DNA from: Lachnospiraceae bacterium
GTDB taxonomy: Bacteria > Bacillota_A > Clostridia > Lachnospirales > Lachnospiraceae
Direction of reading: 5' to 3'
Length of the DNA: 33,768 bases
Assembly (NCBI GenBank): GCA_028694115.1
Contig: JAQUUB010000044.1
Location: 1-33,768, forward strand
Made by a program: the position numbers and the translations under genes. The notes beneath the pieces are model-generated. The model was not told the origin of the DNA and made no database searches. It saw nothing but the letters and a program-made list of their open reading frames with translations. This document shows positions 23,942-32,183 of the stretch, one piece after another. The first letter of the stretch is position 1. Each line of letters starts with the position of its first letter.

Positions 23942-24000
23942 ATACCTATTATAGTTCGCCAAATTGCGAATGTCAATATTATTTTCGCTTAAATGCGAAA
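23913..24000. promoter_or_regulatory. Three 18-bp palindromic operators of the element 2 repressor
   Basis: ATTCGCAATATTGCGAAT (23913-23930, perfect), GTTCGCCAAATTGCGAAT (23954-23971) and TTTCGCTTAAATGCGAAA (23983-24000) share TTCGC-N6-GCGAA. The first lies at or just after the xis transcription start, the second fills the spacer of the xis promoter, and the third is upstream of the repressor's own promoter. A fourth copy is at 4447-4464. Confidence 0.85.
23948..23976 (-). promoter_or_regulatory. Consensus xis-int promoter with operator in its spacer
   Basis: On the minus strand TTGACA (23971-23976), a 17-bp spacer and TATAAT (23948-23953), all consensus. Operator 2 (23954-23971) occupies the spacer, so bound repressor would exclude RNA polymerase. 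It drives xis, int, the RHH gene and probably the replication genes. Confidence 0.85.
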
Positions 24001-24007
24001 GTTTTTA

Positions 24008-24036
24008 TTTACTGTATCTCATTTATCAGATATAAT
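24008..24036 (+). promoter_or_regulatory. Promoter of the element 2 repressor gene
   Basis: TATAAT at 24031-24036, with TTTACT at 24008-24013 (17-bp spacer) as a weaker -35. Operator 3 ends eight bases upstream of the -35, so autoregulation is plausible. AAAGGAGG precedes the ATG at 24088. Confidence 0.6.
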
Positions 24037-24087
24037 AAGTCCTATAAGGTTTTATTATTATTTAATTTCCAGTAAAGGAGGCAGTCT

Positions 24088-24642
24088 ATGACAATTGGTA
24101 AAAAAATAAAATTTGTACGAAAACTCAGAAAAATGACCCAGCAGGAACTTGGAGTTGCCGTTGGTTTAGAAGAAAAAGGTGCTGCAAATCGTATTGCGCA
24201 ATATGAGTGTGATTACAGGTTTCCTCAAAAAGATATGCTTATAGATATGGCAAAAGCTATGAATATTAACCCCTTAAACTTTGTTAGTGAAGTCCCAGGA
24301 AGTGCAGAAGATATTATGCAAACTTTCTTCTGGCTAGATGAAGACAACCGTGGAGCAATCAATCTTTTCTCTCTTATCCGTAGTAATAAAAAAGAAAAAG
24401 CCACCACAAAGGCGGTAGCCCAATATGATGACAATGGTGATTACTGGCCAGATGAACCGCCAGTCGGTATGTGGTTTAATTATGGTTTGGTGGATGAATT
24501 CATGAGGGAATGGATGATCCGAAAGCAAGAGCTTGCGAATAAAGAGATATCAGAACCTGAGTATTTGGAATGGAAACTGAACTGGCCGGATACTTGTGAT
24601 GATTGTGGGACACATAACCCAAAGATAATCTGGAGAAAATAA
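24088..24642 (+). CDS. XRE-family repressor of element 2
   Basis: 184 residues. The Cro/C1-type helix-turn-helix is at about residues 5-65 (MTQQELGVAVGLEEKGAANRIAQYECDYRFPQKDML). The C-terminal half has no peptidase or other domain that I recognise, but both element repressors share a similar tryptophan-containing end segment (EPEYLEWKLNWPD here; DDDYFMWESRYPE in element 1). It is divergent from xis-int across three palindromic operators. No RecA-cleavable domain is seen, so induction must occur by another route. Confidence 0.88.
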   Translation: MTIGKKIKFVRKLRKMTQQELGVAVGLEEKGAANRIAQYECDYRFPQKDMLIDMAKAMNINPLNFVSEVPGSAEDIMQTFFWLDEDNRGAINLFSLIRSNKKEKATTKAVAQYDDNGDYWPDEPPVGMWFNYGLVDEFMREWMIRKQELANKEISEPEYLEWKLNWPDTCDDCGTHNPKIIWRK

Positions 24643-24779
24643 CCACCAGTACTTCCCAATGTCATATTTCGCGAAAATTACAAAGACTATAATGATACCA
24701 AAAACAGATATGGTTTATATATTCATTTGATTTAGTAAAACCATTCTACCAAAATACACAGAAAAATATGAGGATAAAT
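24643..24779 (+). promoter_or_regulatory. Gap before the GTPase gene with a TTTCGCGAAA palindrome
   Basis: TATAAT at 24689-24694 could be a -10. About 15 bp upstream is the palindrome TTTCGCGAAA (24667-24676), made of the same half sites as the repressor operators but without the six-base spacer. A second possible -35 (TTGATT) lies at 24728. No terminator with a clear T-run follows the repressor gene, so read-through into the GTPase gene is possible. Confidence 0.35.
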
Positions 24780-25937
24780 ATGGACAGAGGAAATGTATTA
24801 GTTATTGGAAATTCTGGTGTAGGAAAATCAACTCTTATTAATGCCATTCTTGGAGAAAAACGGGCCGAGACAGGATGGGGAACTGCAGGTACAACAAAAG
24901 AATTAGTAATATATGAAAATGAGGATATCCCCTTTCGTATAATAGATTCTGTTGGATTTGAACCTTCTTTTATTAATAGGCAAAAAGCTATTCATGCAGT
25001 TAAAAAATGGTCTTCTAAAAGCACTAAAGATGGACATCAAGATAGTCAAATTAATGCAATTTGGTTTTGTATAGAAGGTACTTCACGTAAGTTATTTCCT
25101 GAAATGATTAAGAACCTTTCAAATGCAACTTCAATGTGGGAATCTGTTCCTGTTATAGTTGTAATTACCAAATCTTATTCAGTTCAAGAAAGAGAAGAAA
25201 ATATCGAGATGGTAAACAATGCTTTTGCAAGACAAAAGCGTTACTCAAACAATCTCAAAAAAATAATTCCTGTTGTTGCCTCTACATATGTATTAAACGA
25301 TACAGCATATGCTGCTCCGGAAGGAATCACTGAGCTTATTGATGCAACAAATGAATTATTACCAGAAGGTGTTAAATCAGCTGAAAACGATATCTACAAA
25401 TATAAACTCAACCGAAAAAGAGTATTTGCTCAAAGTATTGTCGGAGTATCTACAACTGCAGGTGTAGTTGTTGGAGCAGTCCCAATACCCTTTGCCGATG
25501 CAATTATACTCTCCCCAATAGAAGTTGCAGAGATTAATGCGCTAGCTCAATTATATGGAATTAATAAGCATGAAAATTCAAAACAGTTCTTAAATTCAAT
25601 CATTGAGGTGGGCACAGTTAGCACTGCTGCAAAAGCTGCAATCAGTGGCTTGAAAGCAATTCCTGGAATCAACTTAGCTGCAAGTGTTATAAATGCCATT
25701 ATTGCTGGATGCTTTGTAGCTGCCATCGGAGAAGGCACGATATATGCTTTTGAACAAGTTTATTTAGGTAAAAAAACCGTTGAAGATATTGATTGGTTAA
25801 AGAAAATAATAGAATCAAAACTGTCAACAGAATTACTCGAAAAAGTAAAACTTACTTCCGATAAAATAACCGATAAAACTGACTTAAAAAGCATCGGAAA
25901 AATTATTTCAGAACTATTTGGTGCTACTTCCAAATAA
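24780..25937 (+). CDS. Era-like GTPase with C-terminal DUF697-like hydrophobic domain
   Basis: 385 residues from ATG 24780, chosen for its GAGG box (the frame also opens at 24768). The N-terminal G domain has P-loop GNSGVGKST (10-18), DSVG (56-59, G3) and a degenerate G4, Thr-Lys-Ser (130-132) instead of NKxD. The C-terminal part (about 205-330) is rich in Gly/Ala/Val and contains VPIPFADAIILSPIEVAEI, the pattern of the DUF697/YcjF-type domain thought to associate with membranes. It is the only cargo gene on the plus strand, between repressor and att. Its role is unknown; an immunity or stress GTPase of the element is one possibility. Confidence 0.8.
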   Translation: MDRGNVLVIGNSGVGKSTLINAILGEKRAETGWGTAGTTKELVIYENEDIPFRIIDSVGFEPSFINRQKAIHAVKKWSSKSTKDGHQDSQINAIWFCIEGTSRKLFPEMIKNLSNATSMWESVPVIVVITKSYSVQEREENIEMVNNAFARQKRYSNNLKKIIPVVASTYVLNDTAYAAPEGITELIDATNELLPEGVKSAENDIYKYKLNRKRVFAQSIVGVSTTAGVVVGAVPIPFADAIILSPIEVAEINALAQLYGINKHENSKQFLNSIIEVGTVSTAAKAAISGLKAIPGINLAASVINAIIAGCFVAAIGEGTIYAFEQVYLGKKTVEDIDWLKKIIESKLSTELLEKVKLTSDKITDKTDLKSIGKIISELFGATSK

Positions 25938-25975
25938 ATAAATTATTTATTCAATCATAGTCTATTTGTAATTCA

Positions 25976-25993
25976 GGTATCAAAAAGGTATCA
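25976..25993. promoter_or_regulatory. Integrase arm-site pair at the guaA end of element 2
   Basis: GGTATCA at 25976-25982 and 25987-25993, an 11-bp period, ends 60 bp before the core at 26053. The same pair, same orientation, is at 4543-4560 near the opposite end. Matches the expected arm sites of the AP2-type integrase at 22286-23380. Confidence 0.65.
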
Positions 25994-26004
25994 CACCCCA
26001 AAGG

Positions 26005-26046
26005 AAAGCCCCAAGAACCTCGTAAATACGCCATTCTTGGGGCTTT
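26005..26046 (-). terminator. guaA terminator supplied by element 2
   Basis: A perfect 13-bp stem (AAAGCCCCAAGAA at 26005-26017 with its complement at 26034-26046; 16-base loop) lies six bases after the guaA stop. On the minus strand it ends in CTTTCCTTT. It lies inside the element, so insertion replaced the original terminator. Confidence 0.8.
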
Positions 26047-26051
26047 GTTCT

Positions 26052-27596
26052 CTATTCAAACTCAATCGTACCCGGCGGCTTACTCGTCAGGTCATACATT
26101 ACTCTATTAACTCCCTTTACTTCATTTATAATCCTGCTCATGACCTTCTGCAGTACCTCAAATGGTATCTCAGCGGCCTCAGCTGTCATAAAGTCAATGG
26201 TATTTACTGCTCTAAGTGCTACAGCATAGTCATAGGTTCTTTCGTCACCCATAACACCTACGGATCTCATATTAGTCAGTGCTGCAAAGTACTGGCCGAT
26301 GGAGCGATCCAGTCCGGCGTTGGCGATTTCTTCACGGTAGATAGCGTCTGCGTCCTGGACGATTTTCACTCGTTCTGCAGTTACTTCTCCAATGATACGG
26401 ATGCCGAGTCCGGGGCCCGGGAAAGGCTGACGGAATACGAGTTTCTCAGGGATGCCTAATTCCAGTCCGGCTTTTCTAACTTCATCTTTGAACAGATTGC
26501 GCAGAGGTTCGATGATTTCCTTGAAATCAACATAGTCAGGCAGTCCGCCTACATTGTGGTGGGATTTGATCACTGCGGATTCGCCGCCCAGACCACTTTC
26601 TACAACGTCAGGGTAGATGGTTCCCTGTACCAGGAAATCTACTTTACCGATTTTCTTTGCTTCTTCTTCAAAGACACGGATGAATTCTTCACCAATGATC
26701 TTACGTTTCTGTTCCGGCTCGGATACGCCTGCCAGTTTATTATAAAAACGTTCCTGTGCGTTAACGCGGATAAAGTTCAAGTTGTATGGGCCGTTTGGTC
26801 CGAATACTTCTTCTACTTCGTCGCCTTCGTTTTTACGAAGTAAGCCGTGATCTACGAATACGCAGGTCAGCTGACTGCCAATTGCTTTTGCCATCATAAC
26901 TGCTGCTACGGAAGAATCAACACCACCGGAAAGAGCACAGAGTGCCTTGCCGTCGCCGACTTTTTCACGGATTTCCTGGATGGAATGCTCTACGAAGGAG
27001 TCCATTCTCCAGGTTCCTGCACAGTCACAAACATTACGTACAAAGTTATGAAGCATTTCTGTACCGTGTTCTGTATGGAGAACTTCCGGATGGAACTGGA
27101 TTGCGTATAATTTCTTTTCTTCATTTGCTGCTGCTGCGATTGGGCAGTCTGCAGTGTGCGCGATATTCTTAAAGCCCGGTGCCAGTTCTGAGATTCTGTC
27201 AAAATGGCTCATCCAGCAGATTTCTTTTTCGGGGATGCCCTTGAATACTGCTGCGGTTGTATCCAGGATAACCTCTGTTTTACCATATTCACCAACTTCA
27301 GGGGTAATGACCTTGCCGCCTAATACGTGCATCATCAGCTGTGCACCATAGCAAAGTCCCAGAACCGGGATACCCAGTTCAAACAGTTTCTTGGAATAGG
27401 TTGGAGAATCAGGTTCATAACAGCTGTTAGGTCCTCCGGTTAAAATGATTCCTTTTGGATTCATTTCTTTGATCTTTGCTAAATCTGTACGATAGGAATA
27501 GATTTCGCAATAGACATTACATTCTCTGACACGTCTCGCAACCAGCTGGTTGTACTGACCGCCAAAATCTAAGACAATTACTTTTTCATGATCCAT
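26052..27596 (-). CDS. guaA: GMP synthase (glutamine-hydrolysing)
   Basis: 514 residues, normal length. The class I glutamine amidotransferase domain has the nucleophile Cys82 (GLCYGAQ) and the His169/Glu171 pair (QFHPEV). The ATP pyrophosphatase P-loop is SGGVDSS (223-229), and the C-terminal dimerisation domain ends in the conserved GTIEFE. It converts XMP, glutamine and ATP to GMP in the cytoplasm. Its 3' end is a known integration hotspot for mobile elements, used here twice in tandem. Strong GAGGAGG before the start; host-like base composition. Confidence 0.98.
   Translation of the reverse strand: MDHEKVIVLDFGGQYNQLVARRVRECNVYCEIYSYRTDLAKIKEMNPKGIILTGGPNSCYEPDSPTYSKKLFELGIPVLGLCYGAQLMMHVLGGKVITPEVGEYGKTEVILDTTAAVFKGIPEKEICWMSHFDRISELAPGFKNIAHTADCPIAAAANEEKKLYAIQFHPEVLHTEHGTEMLHNFVRNVCDCAGTWRMDSFVEHSIQEIREKVGDGKALCALSGGVDSSVAAVMMAKAIGSQLTCVFVDHGLLRKNEGDEVEEVFGPNGPYNLNFIRVNAQERFYNKLAGVSEPEQKRKIIGEEFIRVFEEEAKKIGKVDFLVQGTIYPDVVESGLGGESAVIKSHHNVGGLPDYVDFKEIIEPLRNLFKDEVRKAGLELGIPEKLVFRQPFPGPGLGIRIIGEVTAERVKIVQDADAIYREEIANAGLDRSIGQYFAALTNMRSVGVMGDERTYDYAVALRAVNTIDFMTAEAAEIPFEVLQKVMSRIINEVKGVNRVMYDLTSKPPGTIEFE
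26053..26063. mobile_element. att core at the guaA end of element 2
   Basis: TATTCAAACTC, identical to 4429-4439 and lying within the last codons of guaA (Glu-Phe-Glu-stop). Insertion here keeps guaA intact. Confidence 0.8.
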
Positions 27597-27652
27597 GAGT
27601 TACTTTTCCTCCTCAGGTAATTTCAAGACAAATACTTTAGTCCTATTGTAAA

Positions 27653-27713
27653 TTAGCCAATTCTGAAATGCAAGGCATTTTACAAAATGCACTGCATCCT
27701 CAAAATTGGCTAA
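27653..27713 (-). promoter_or_regulatory. Large hairpin between scrK and guaA
   Basis: Outer 10-bp perfect stem TTAGCCAATT/AATTGGCTAA (27653-27662 with 27704-27713), enclosing a second near-perfect inverted repeat (GCATTTT/AAAATGC with flanking GCA/TGC). On the minus strand TTGCAT, 17 bp and TACAAT just after it could be a guaA promoter. It may be a terminator of the scr operon, though it lacks a strong T-run, or part of a guaA leader. Confidence 0.45.
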
Positions 27714-27757
27714 CCTAACGCTCTATCATGTTTTTTCACTACATTTACCAATAATTC

Positions 27758-28714
27758 TCATGCTTTCATCTCATTCCTTGTGGGATAGGAAGCAATGGCA
27801 CCTGCTTTCAGCACGCTTTTACTGCAATACTTACTGGAAAAATCAAGAAAAGCTTCCATTTGTTCTGCTGTTAATGCATCCAGGTTCTGCACACCGATTT
27901 TTGCTTCTGAAAGCTGATACAGGAATGATCCGATGAAAGCATCCCCTGCGCCGGTAGTGTCAAAGGCTTTTACCGGGTAGCCGGGTGTGGCTGCTTTCGC
28001 ATTTGCCGTATAGGCTTCTGAACCGTCTGCTCCTTTTGTGAAGATGACCAGCTTCACATTACCTTTAAAGAGCATAGGAAGTGCGTCTTCTATTTTTTCT
28101 TTTCCGGTTAAAAAAGAAAGCTCTTCGTCCGAGATCTTTACGATATGCGCCAGTGGCAAAAATTCCAGCACTGCTTTTTTCAGATCTTCCGGCTTCTCCC
28201 AGAGTGCCATGCGCAGATTGGGATCAAAGCTGATGATGGCACCGGCTTGTGTTGCATAAGCGATTGCCCGTTTATGTGTCTGTTTCATGGGGAAATCTCC
28301 CAGAGAAACCGAACAGAAATGAAGGGCATAGGTATCTGTGAACCATTCCTTTTGAATCGCTGTTTCTTCTAATAACATATCCGCACCGGGTTTTCTATAA
28401 AAGGAAAATTCCCTGTTGCCATCTTCCTTCAGTGCCACAAAAGCAAGGGAAGTATTGGCTTTGGTGGTGCGACTTAAATAGCTGCAGTCGATCTCCCAGG
28501 ACTGAAAAGCTTCCACAATTTTATCCCCAAAAGGATCCTGTCCCAACTGGGTTATCATTCCGGCTTCGCCACCCAGTTTCCGGTAAGCGCCACATACATT
28601 GGCAGGTGCACCGCCAACTGCCGGACTAAAACCGGACACGTCCTTCATGGCCTTGCCACTTTCCTGCGGTATAAAATCAATGAGTGCCTCACCAATTGCC
28701 AGTAATTTTTTCAT
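27758..28714 (-). CDS. scrK: Fructokinase (PfkB family)
   Basis: 318 residues. PfkB signature 1 is GGAPANVCGAYRKLGG (34-49) and signature 2 is DTTGAGDAFIGSF in the C-terminal third, with the catalytic Asp in GAGD. It phosphorylates the free fructose released by ScrB to fructose-6-phosphate in the cytoplasm. It is the last gene of the sucrose operon, 96 bp after scrB, with AGGAAGG before the start. Confidence 0.95.
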   Translation of the reverse strand: MKKLLAIGEALIDFIPQESGKAMKDVSGFSPAVGGAPANVCGAYRKLGGEAGMITQLGQDPFGDKIVEAFQSWEIDCSYLSRTTKANTSLAFVALKEDGNREFSFYRKPGADMLLEETAIQKEWFTDTYALHFCSVSLGDFPMKQTHKRAIAYATQAGAIISFDPNLRMALWEKPEDLKKAVLEFLPLAHIVKISDEELSFLTGKEKIEDALPMLFKGNVKLVIFTKGADGSEAYTANAKAATPGYPVKAFDTTGAGDAFIGSFLYQLSEAKIGVQNLDALTAEQMEAFLDFSSKYCSKSVLKAGAIASYPTRNEMKA

Positions 28715-28810
28715 ATGCCTTCCTTTCTCATCATAACAATCCGGTGCAAAGAATCTTACTTTTATTTCTGTTTTTCTGAATCTATTATTTGAATCTGTAT
28801 CTTTGAATTT

Positions 28811-30238
28811 TCATTTTCCCAGCATCCATACCGTAGAATCCAGGTTATCTGTAATAGACACGGTTCGTTCTGCTGTTTCAAAATAATATCTGGTGGTAAA
28901 TACCAGTTCTCCATGGTTTACATAAATCTCCATCAAAGAGGTGTCTGATAAGATTCTAATATCTTTAATTTCCGAAACCTTTGCCCGTCTGATTCCCCGT
29001 CCTCTGCCGGCAGCTTCGGAGATCTGCAGGCTGATGCTTTTATCTTCACAGATTAAAGTAACTCGTTCCTGTCTGCAGCTAATCTCTATCCTGCCACGAA
29101 TACCACGTCCTCTTTCCTGAATTTTCCAGTCAAATACCGGACCGGACAGGCGACACAGGGACGCTCCCGGAATGCGGATTTCTTTGGTACGAAGCGCTTT
29201 TAATTCTGTAACAGGCTGCTGCAAAATGATATCGCCACTAACTGTAAGTTCTCTTGGGACGGTCAGGGCATGCTGCCAGCCGTTTATCACCGTAGGCTCA
29301 TTATCATATTCCGCATCAGGTATGCCTGCCCAGCCGATTAGGATCCGTCTGCCCCTGGGGTCTAAGAAAGTCTGGGGCGCATAGAAGTCGAATCCCACAT
29401 CCCATTCGTGAAACTCTTCCGGCTTTACTTTCCAATCCTCGTTTATCGGAAAATATCCCGCTTGATACACATTCTGAAATCTGTAGTCTTCATGTGGCAA
29501 GCCCTGTGGAGAACAGGATAAAAATGCTTTCTCTTCTATTTTAAAATAATCCGGGCATTCCCACATGTAGCCGAAGGGTTGTGATGTTGTGATTTCTTTT
29601 GTAAAAATAAAGTGCTCAGGGTCATTTCCTGTGAATAAAAGAACCGCTCCCTGGTCCTGTTCTTTTCCTTTTTTCCTGCCTCCCTGTACCATGTAGTAGC
29701 TGCCATCTTCATACCATACTTTCGGATCTCTCACATGACAGCTGTAATCTGCCGGGAAATCAGCGTTCGTCAGGATACATTTTTTTTCAGAGAAATGCAT
29801 GCCATCAGTACTGGTCACCAATACTGTATTGGATTCCCTGCCGCTGTAAGTATAATCGTGATCTCCGGGAATTTTCACGTTTCCGGTACAGTACAGGTAC
29901 ATGGTATCATCCCGGATGCAGGCACTGCCGGAATACACGCCGTCCCAGTCAAAGGGCTGATCGGGCAAAAGAGGGATTCCCACATATTCCCAATGGATCA
30001 GATCTTCTGATACGAAATGTCCCCAGGCTTTGAATCCGCCCTCGGCATCTGCGGGGGAATATTGGAAGAATACATGGTATTTCCCCTGAAAATAGCAAAG
30101 TCCGTTGGGATCATTAAGCCATCCCTGCGGTGGCATCAAATGAAACTGCAGGCGATTGGGGTCCTGTTTTATTTTTTCCAGATAAGCTTCTGCAAAATCA
30201 TCTGCCTGTTGCAAAAGCTGACGTTGTCTTTTCTTCAT
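28811..30238 (-). CDS. scrB: Sucrose-6-phosphate hydrolase (GH32)
   Basis: 475 residues with the GH32 catalytic triad: nucleophile Asp43 (WLNDPNG), transition-state Asp171 (RDPK) and acid/base Glu227 (WECPD). No signal peptide, so it acts in the cytoplasm on sucrose-6-phosphate delivered by ScrA, giving glucose-6-phosphate and fructose. The start overlaps the scrA stop (TAATG). The C-terminal beta-sandwich is present, so the protein is complete. Confidence 0.96.
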   Translation of the reverse strand: MKKRQRQLLQQADDFAEAYLEKIKQDPNRLQFHLMPPQGWLNDPNGLCYFQGKYHVFFQYSPADAEGGFKAWGHFVSEDLIHWEYVGIPLLPDQPFDWDGVYSGSACIRDDTMYLYCTGNVKIPGDHDYTYSGRESNTVLVTSTDGMHFSEKKCILTNADFPADYSCHVRDPKVWYEDGSYYMVQGGRKKGKEQDQGAVLLFTGNDPEHFIFTKEITTSQPFGYMWECPDYFKIEEKAFLSCSPQGLPHEDYRFQNVYQAGYFPINEDWKVKPEEFHEWDVGFDFYAPQTFLDPRGRRILIGWAGIPDAEYDNEPTVINGWQHALTVPRELTVSGDIILQQPVTELKALRTKEIRIPGASLCRLSGPVFDWKIQERGRGIRGRIEISCRQERVTLICEDKSISLQISEAAGRGRGIRRAKVSEIKDIRILSDTSLMEIYVNHGELVFTTRYYFETAERTVSITDNLDSTVWMLGK

Positions 30239-32058
30239 TAAGACACCACCATTACTTTCTCACCAGCCTCCATGGCTCCGGTGCGCTCCAGCTTCTTTTC
30301 GTTTACGGTCTGAGACGGATCAATCAAAACAGTGACAGTCATGTCATATCCTGCTTTGCCGATTTCTTCCATATCAAAGGTTAACAATGGCTGTCCTTTT
30401 TTCATCATGTCTCCGTCAGCCACTTCTGCGGTGAAGAATTTTCCGCCCAGTTCCACAGTATTGATACCCACATGCACCAGGTAAATCATTCCTTTGCTGT
30501 CGGAGATACCAACAACGTGTTTGGTCTTAAATACCATTTCTACTTTGCCGTCAAAGGGAGCATATACTATTCCTTCTGACGGAATGATACCGAAACCTTT
30601 TCCCATGATACCGCTGGAGAAGACTTCGTCCTGTACTTCTTCCAGGGGGATGATGTTTCCCTTCACAGGATTGTAGACTACATGTGATATGGTTAGCTTG
30701 TTTTCTGTCGTGCTTTGATAATCTGTCTGGTCGGCTATAGCTTCCTTTTTTTCTTCTTTGAATAAAATCCAGGAAATAGCAAATGCCACGCCTGCGGCCA
30801 CCAGCATTTCAATGGCGTACCACATGGCATATCTGGTGGTAATCAAAAATCCAAAGATACCGGTGATGCCATAAGCTGTTGCACCGATTCCAAAGATACC
30901 GGCCAGCAGACCACCTGCGGCACCGCCTACACAGCCGGCCACAAATGGTGTCATGTAACGAATATTTACTCCAAAGATAGCAGGTTCTGTGATCCCCAGG
31001 AATGCAGAAAGGGATGCGGGAAGTGCCAGCGCCTTGGTTTTATTATTTCCGGTTTTCACAGCAACTGCCAGCGCTGCCGCGCCCTGTGCCACATTCGGTG
31101 CAGTGGCAATAGGCATCCAGGTATTGACGCCGCTTTGACTTAAGAGTCCGGCTTCCAACGCGTTATACATATGGTGAAGTCCGGCGACTACGGTTGGTGC
31201 ATAGAATGCGCCTGCAAAAGCACTGCCTAATCCAAAAGGAATGGTGATAAGTGCTGCCGCTGCCGCCAGTACCCAGTTTTCCACGGTGGAAAAAACAGGT
31301 CCGATCACGGTTAATGTCACATATCCTGTCACCAGAACCGTACACAGTGGTGTAACAAACAGATCGATGATAACCGGAATGACGTGACCCTGATAGCCTA
31401 CCAGGTTAATATCGTATAAACCAAACCAGGCGGAAGCCGTTGGAATATCAGCTGCATTCATGCCGGATACAGACCATGCATTGAGCAGATCAGAGTGGAT
31501 CATGATCATACCGATAACTGCACCCAGGAACAGATTACCACCAAATGCTTTTGCTGCAGAAATTGCAATCAAAATCGGCAGATACACAAAAGCCGCATTA
31601 CTGAACAAATGAATAATCGTGTAAGTACCTGATTCTGCCATGGCTGGCCATACATTGCAAAGACCTTCCAACAGACCCATGAGCAAGCCACTTGCTACGA
31701 TTGCCGGAATAATCGGTACAAAAATATCTCCCAGGGTATTGATCGCTCTTTTAAAAGGATTCTGCTTCGCCGCGGCTGTCTGCTTTACCTCTTCCTTTGT
31801 GGCACCGGTGATATGTCCCAAGTCCATCATTTCATCATATACTTTATTCACAGTGCCTGTTCCGAAGATCACCTGGAGCTGTCCGGAAGCTTCAAAGGTT
31901 CCCTTGACCCCTTCTATGTTCTCCAGTTTTTCCTTCTGTACCTTACTGTTATCTGCAATGACCAGTCTCAATCGGGTGGCACAATGGGCTGCTGATACGA
32001 TATTCTCGGTTCCACCGATATATTGAAGTACTTCCTTTGCTGCGCTGCGGTAATCCAT
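30238..32058 (-). CDS. scrA: Sucrose-specific PTS transporter, EIIBCA
   Basis: 606 residues. EIIB at the N-terminus has the phosphorylated Cys26 (AAHCATRLRL); a multi-membrane EIIC occupies about 105-440; EIIA (glucose/Crr type) is at the C-terminus with His529 in HVGINTVEL. It imports and phosphorylates sucrose using PEP. The attached EIIA makes a separate EIIA unnecessary. Followed directly by scrB and next to a LacI regulator and fructokinase, which supports sucrose over other beta-glucoside-type sugars. AAAGGAG precedes the start. Confidence 0.93.
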   Translation of the reverse strand: MDYRSAAKEVLQYIGGTENIVSAAHCATRLRLVIADNSKVQKEKLENIEGVKGTFEASGQLQVIFGTGTVNKVYDEMMDLGHITGATKEEVKQTAAAKQNPFKRAINTLGDIFVPIIPAIVASGLLMGLLEGLCNVWPAMAESGTYTIIHLFSNAAFVYLPILIAISAAKAFGGNLFLGAVIGMIMIHSDLLNAWSVSGMNAADIPTASAWFGLYDINLVGYQGHVIPVIIDLFVTPLCTVLVTGYVTLTVIGPVFSTVENWVLAAAAALITIPFGLGSAFAGAFYAPTVVAGLHHMYNALEAGLLSQSGVNTWMPIATAPNVAQGAAALAVAVKTGNNKTKALALPASLSAFLGITEPAIFGVNIRYMTPFVAGCVGGAAGGLLAGIFGIGATAYGITGIFGFLITTRYAMWYAIEMLVAAGVAFAISWILFKEEKKEAIADQTDYQSTTENKLTISHVVYNPVKGNIIPLEEVQDEVFSSGIMGKGFGIIPSEGIVYAPFDGKVEMVFKTKHVVGISDSKGMIYLVHVGINTVELGGKFFTAEVADGDMMKKGQPLLTFDMEEIGKAGYDMTVTVLIDPSQTVNEKKLERTGAMEAGEKVMVVS

Positions 32059-32133
32059 GATGTTTTTCTCCTTTTAATGACGCTTCCATATATTTTATAA
32101 ATATCATTCCTCATTTTCAGCAAAATTACACAA

Positions 32134-32173
32134 AAAGGCTTTCTGAATTATAGTTTTAATCCAGACAGCCTTT
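32134..32173 (-). terminator. Terminator after scrR
   Basis: On the minus strand AAAGGCTGTCTG pairs with CAGAAAGCCTTT (one mismatch), followed by TTTTTGTG. Located 10 bp after the scrR stop, it separates scrR from scrA transcription, so scrA needs its own promoter in 32060-32130 (none clearly recognised). Confidence 0.75.
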
Positions 32174-32183
32174 GTCATTCATT

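Larger units (their letters stand above)
4429..26063. mobile_element. Element 2: integrative mobilizable element in the guaA 3' end
   Basis: The element is bounded by the 11-bp core repeat at 4429-4439 and 26053-26063. It carries its own XRE repressor, xis, int, RHH gene, RepA-like ATPase, TnpV-like gene, ParM/ParR, candidate oriT, mobC, relaxase, a type I restriction-modification locus, a CBASS operon and a GTPase. Almost all genes are on the minus strand. It has no coupling protein, VirB4-like ATPase or channel genes, so it is mobilizable, not self-conjugative. Its base composition is visibly more AT-rich than guaA and the scr genes. Boundaries are inferred from the repeat and symmetric arm sites. 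Confidence 0.8.

Noticed and set aside
23762..23962. 66-codon ORF upstream of xis as a gene
   Set aside because: The long form would start upstream of the mapped -10 element; only a 40-codon part could be transcribed, and its ribosome site is poor. Kept only as part of the leader.
27601..27757. Known purine riboswitch before guaA
   Set aside because: No match by eye to the guanine riboswitch core or other purine-pathway riboswitch patterns; only inverted repeats are seen.
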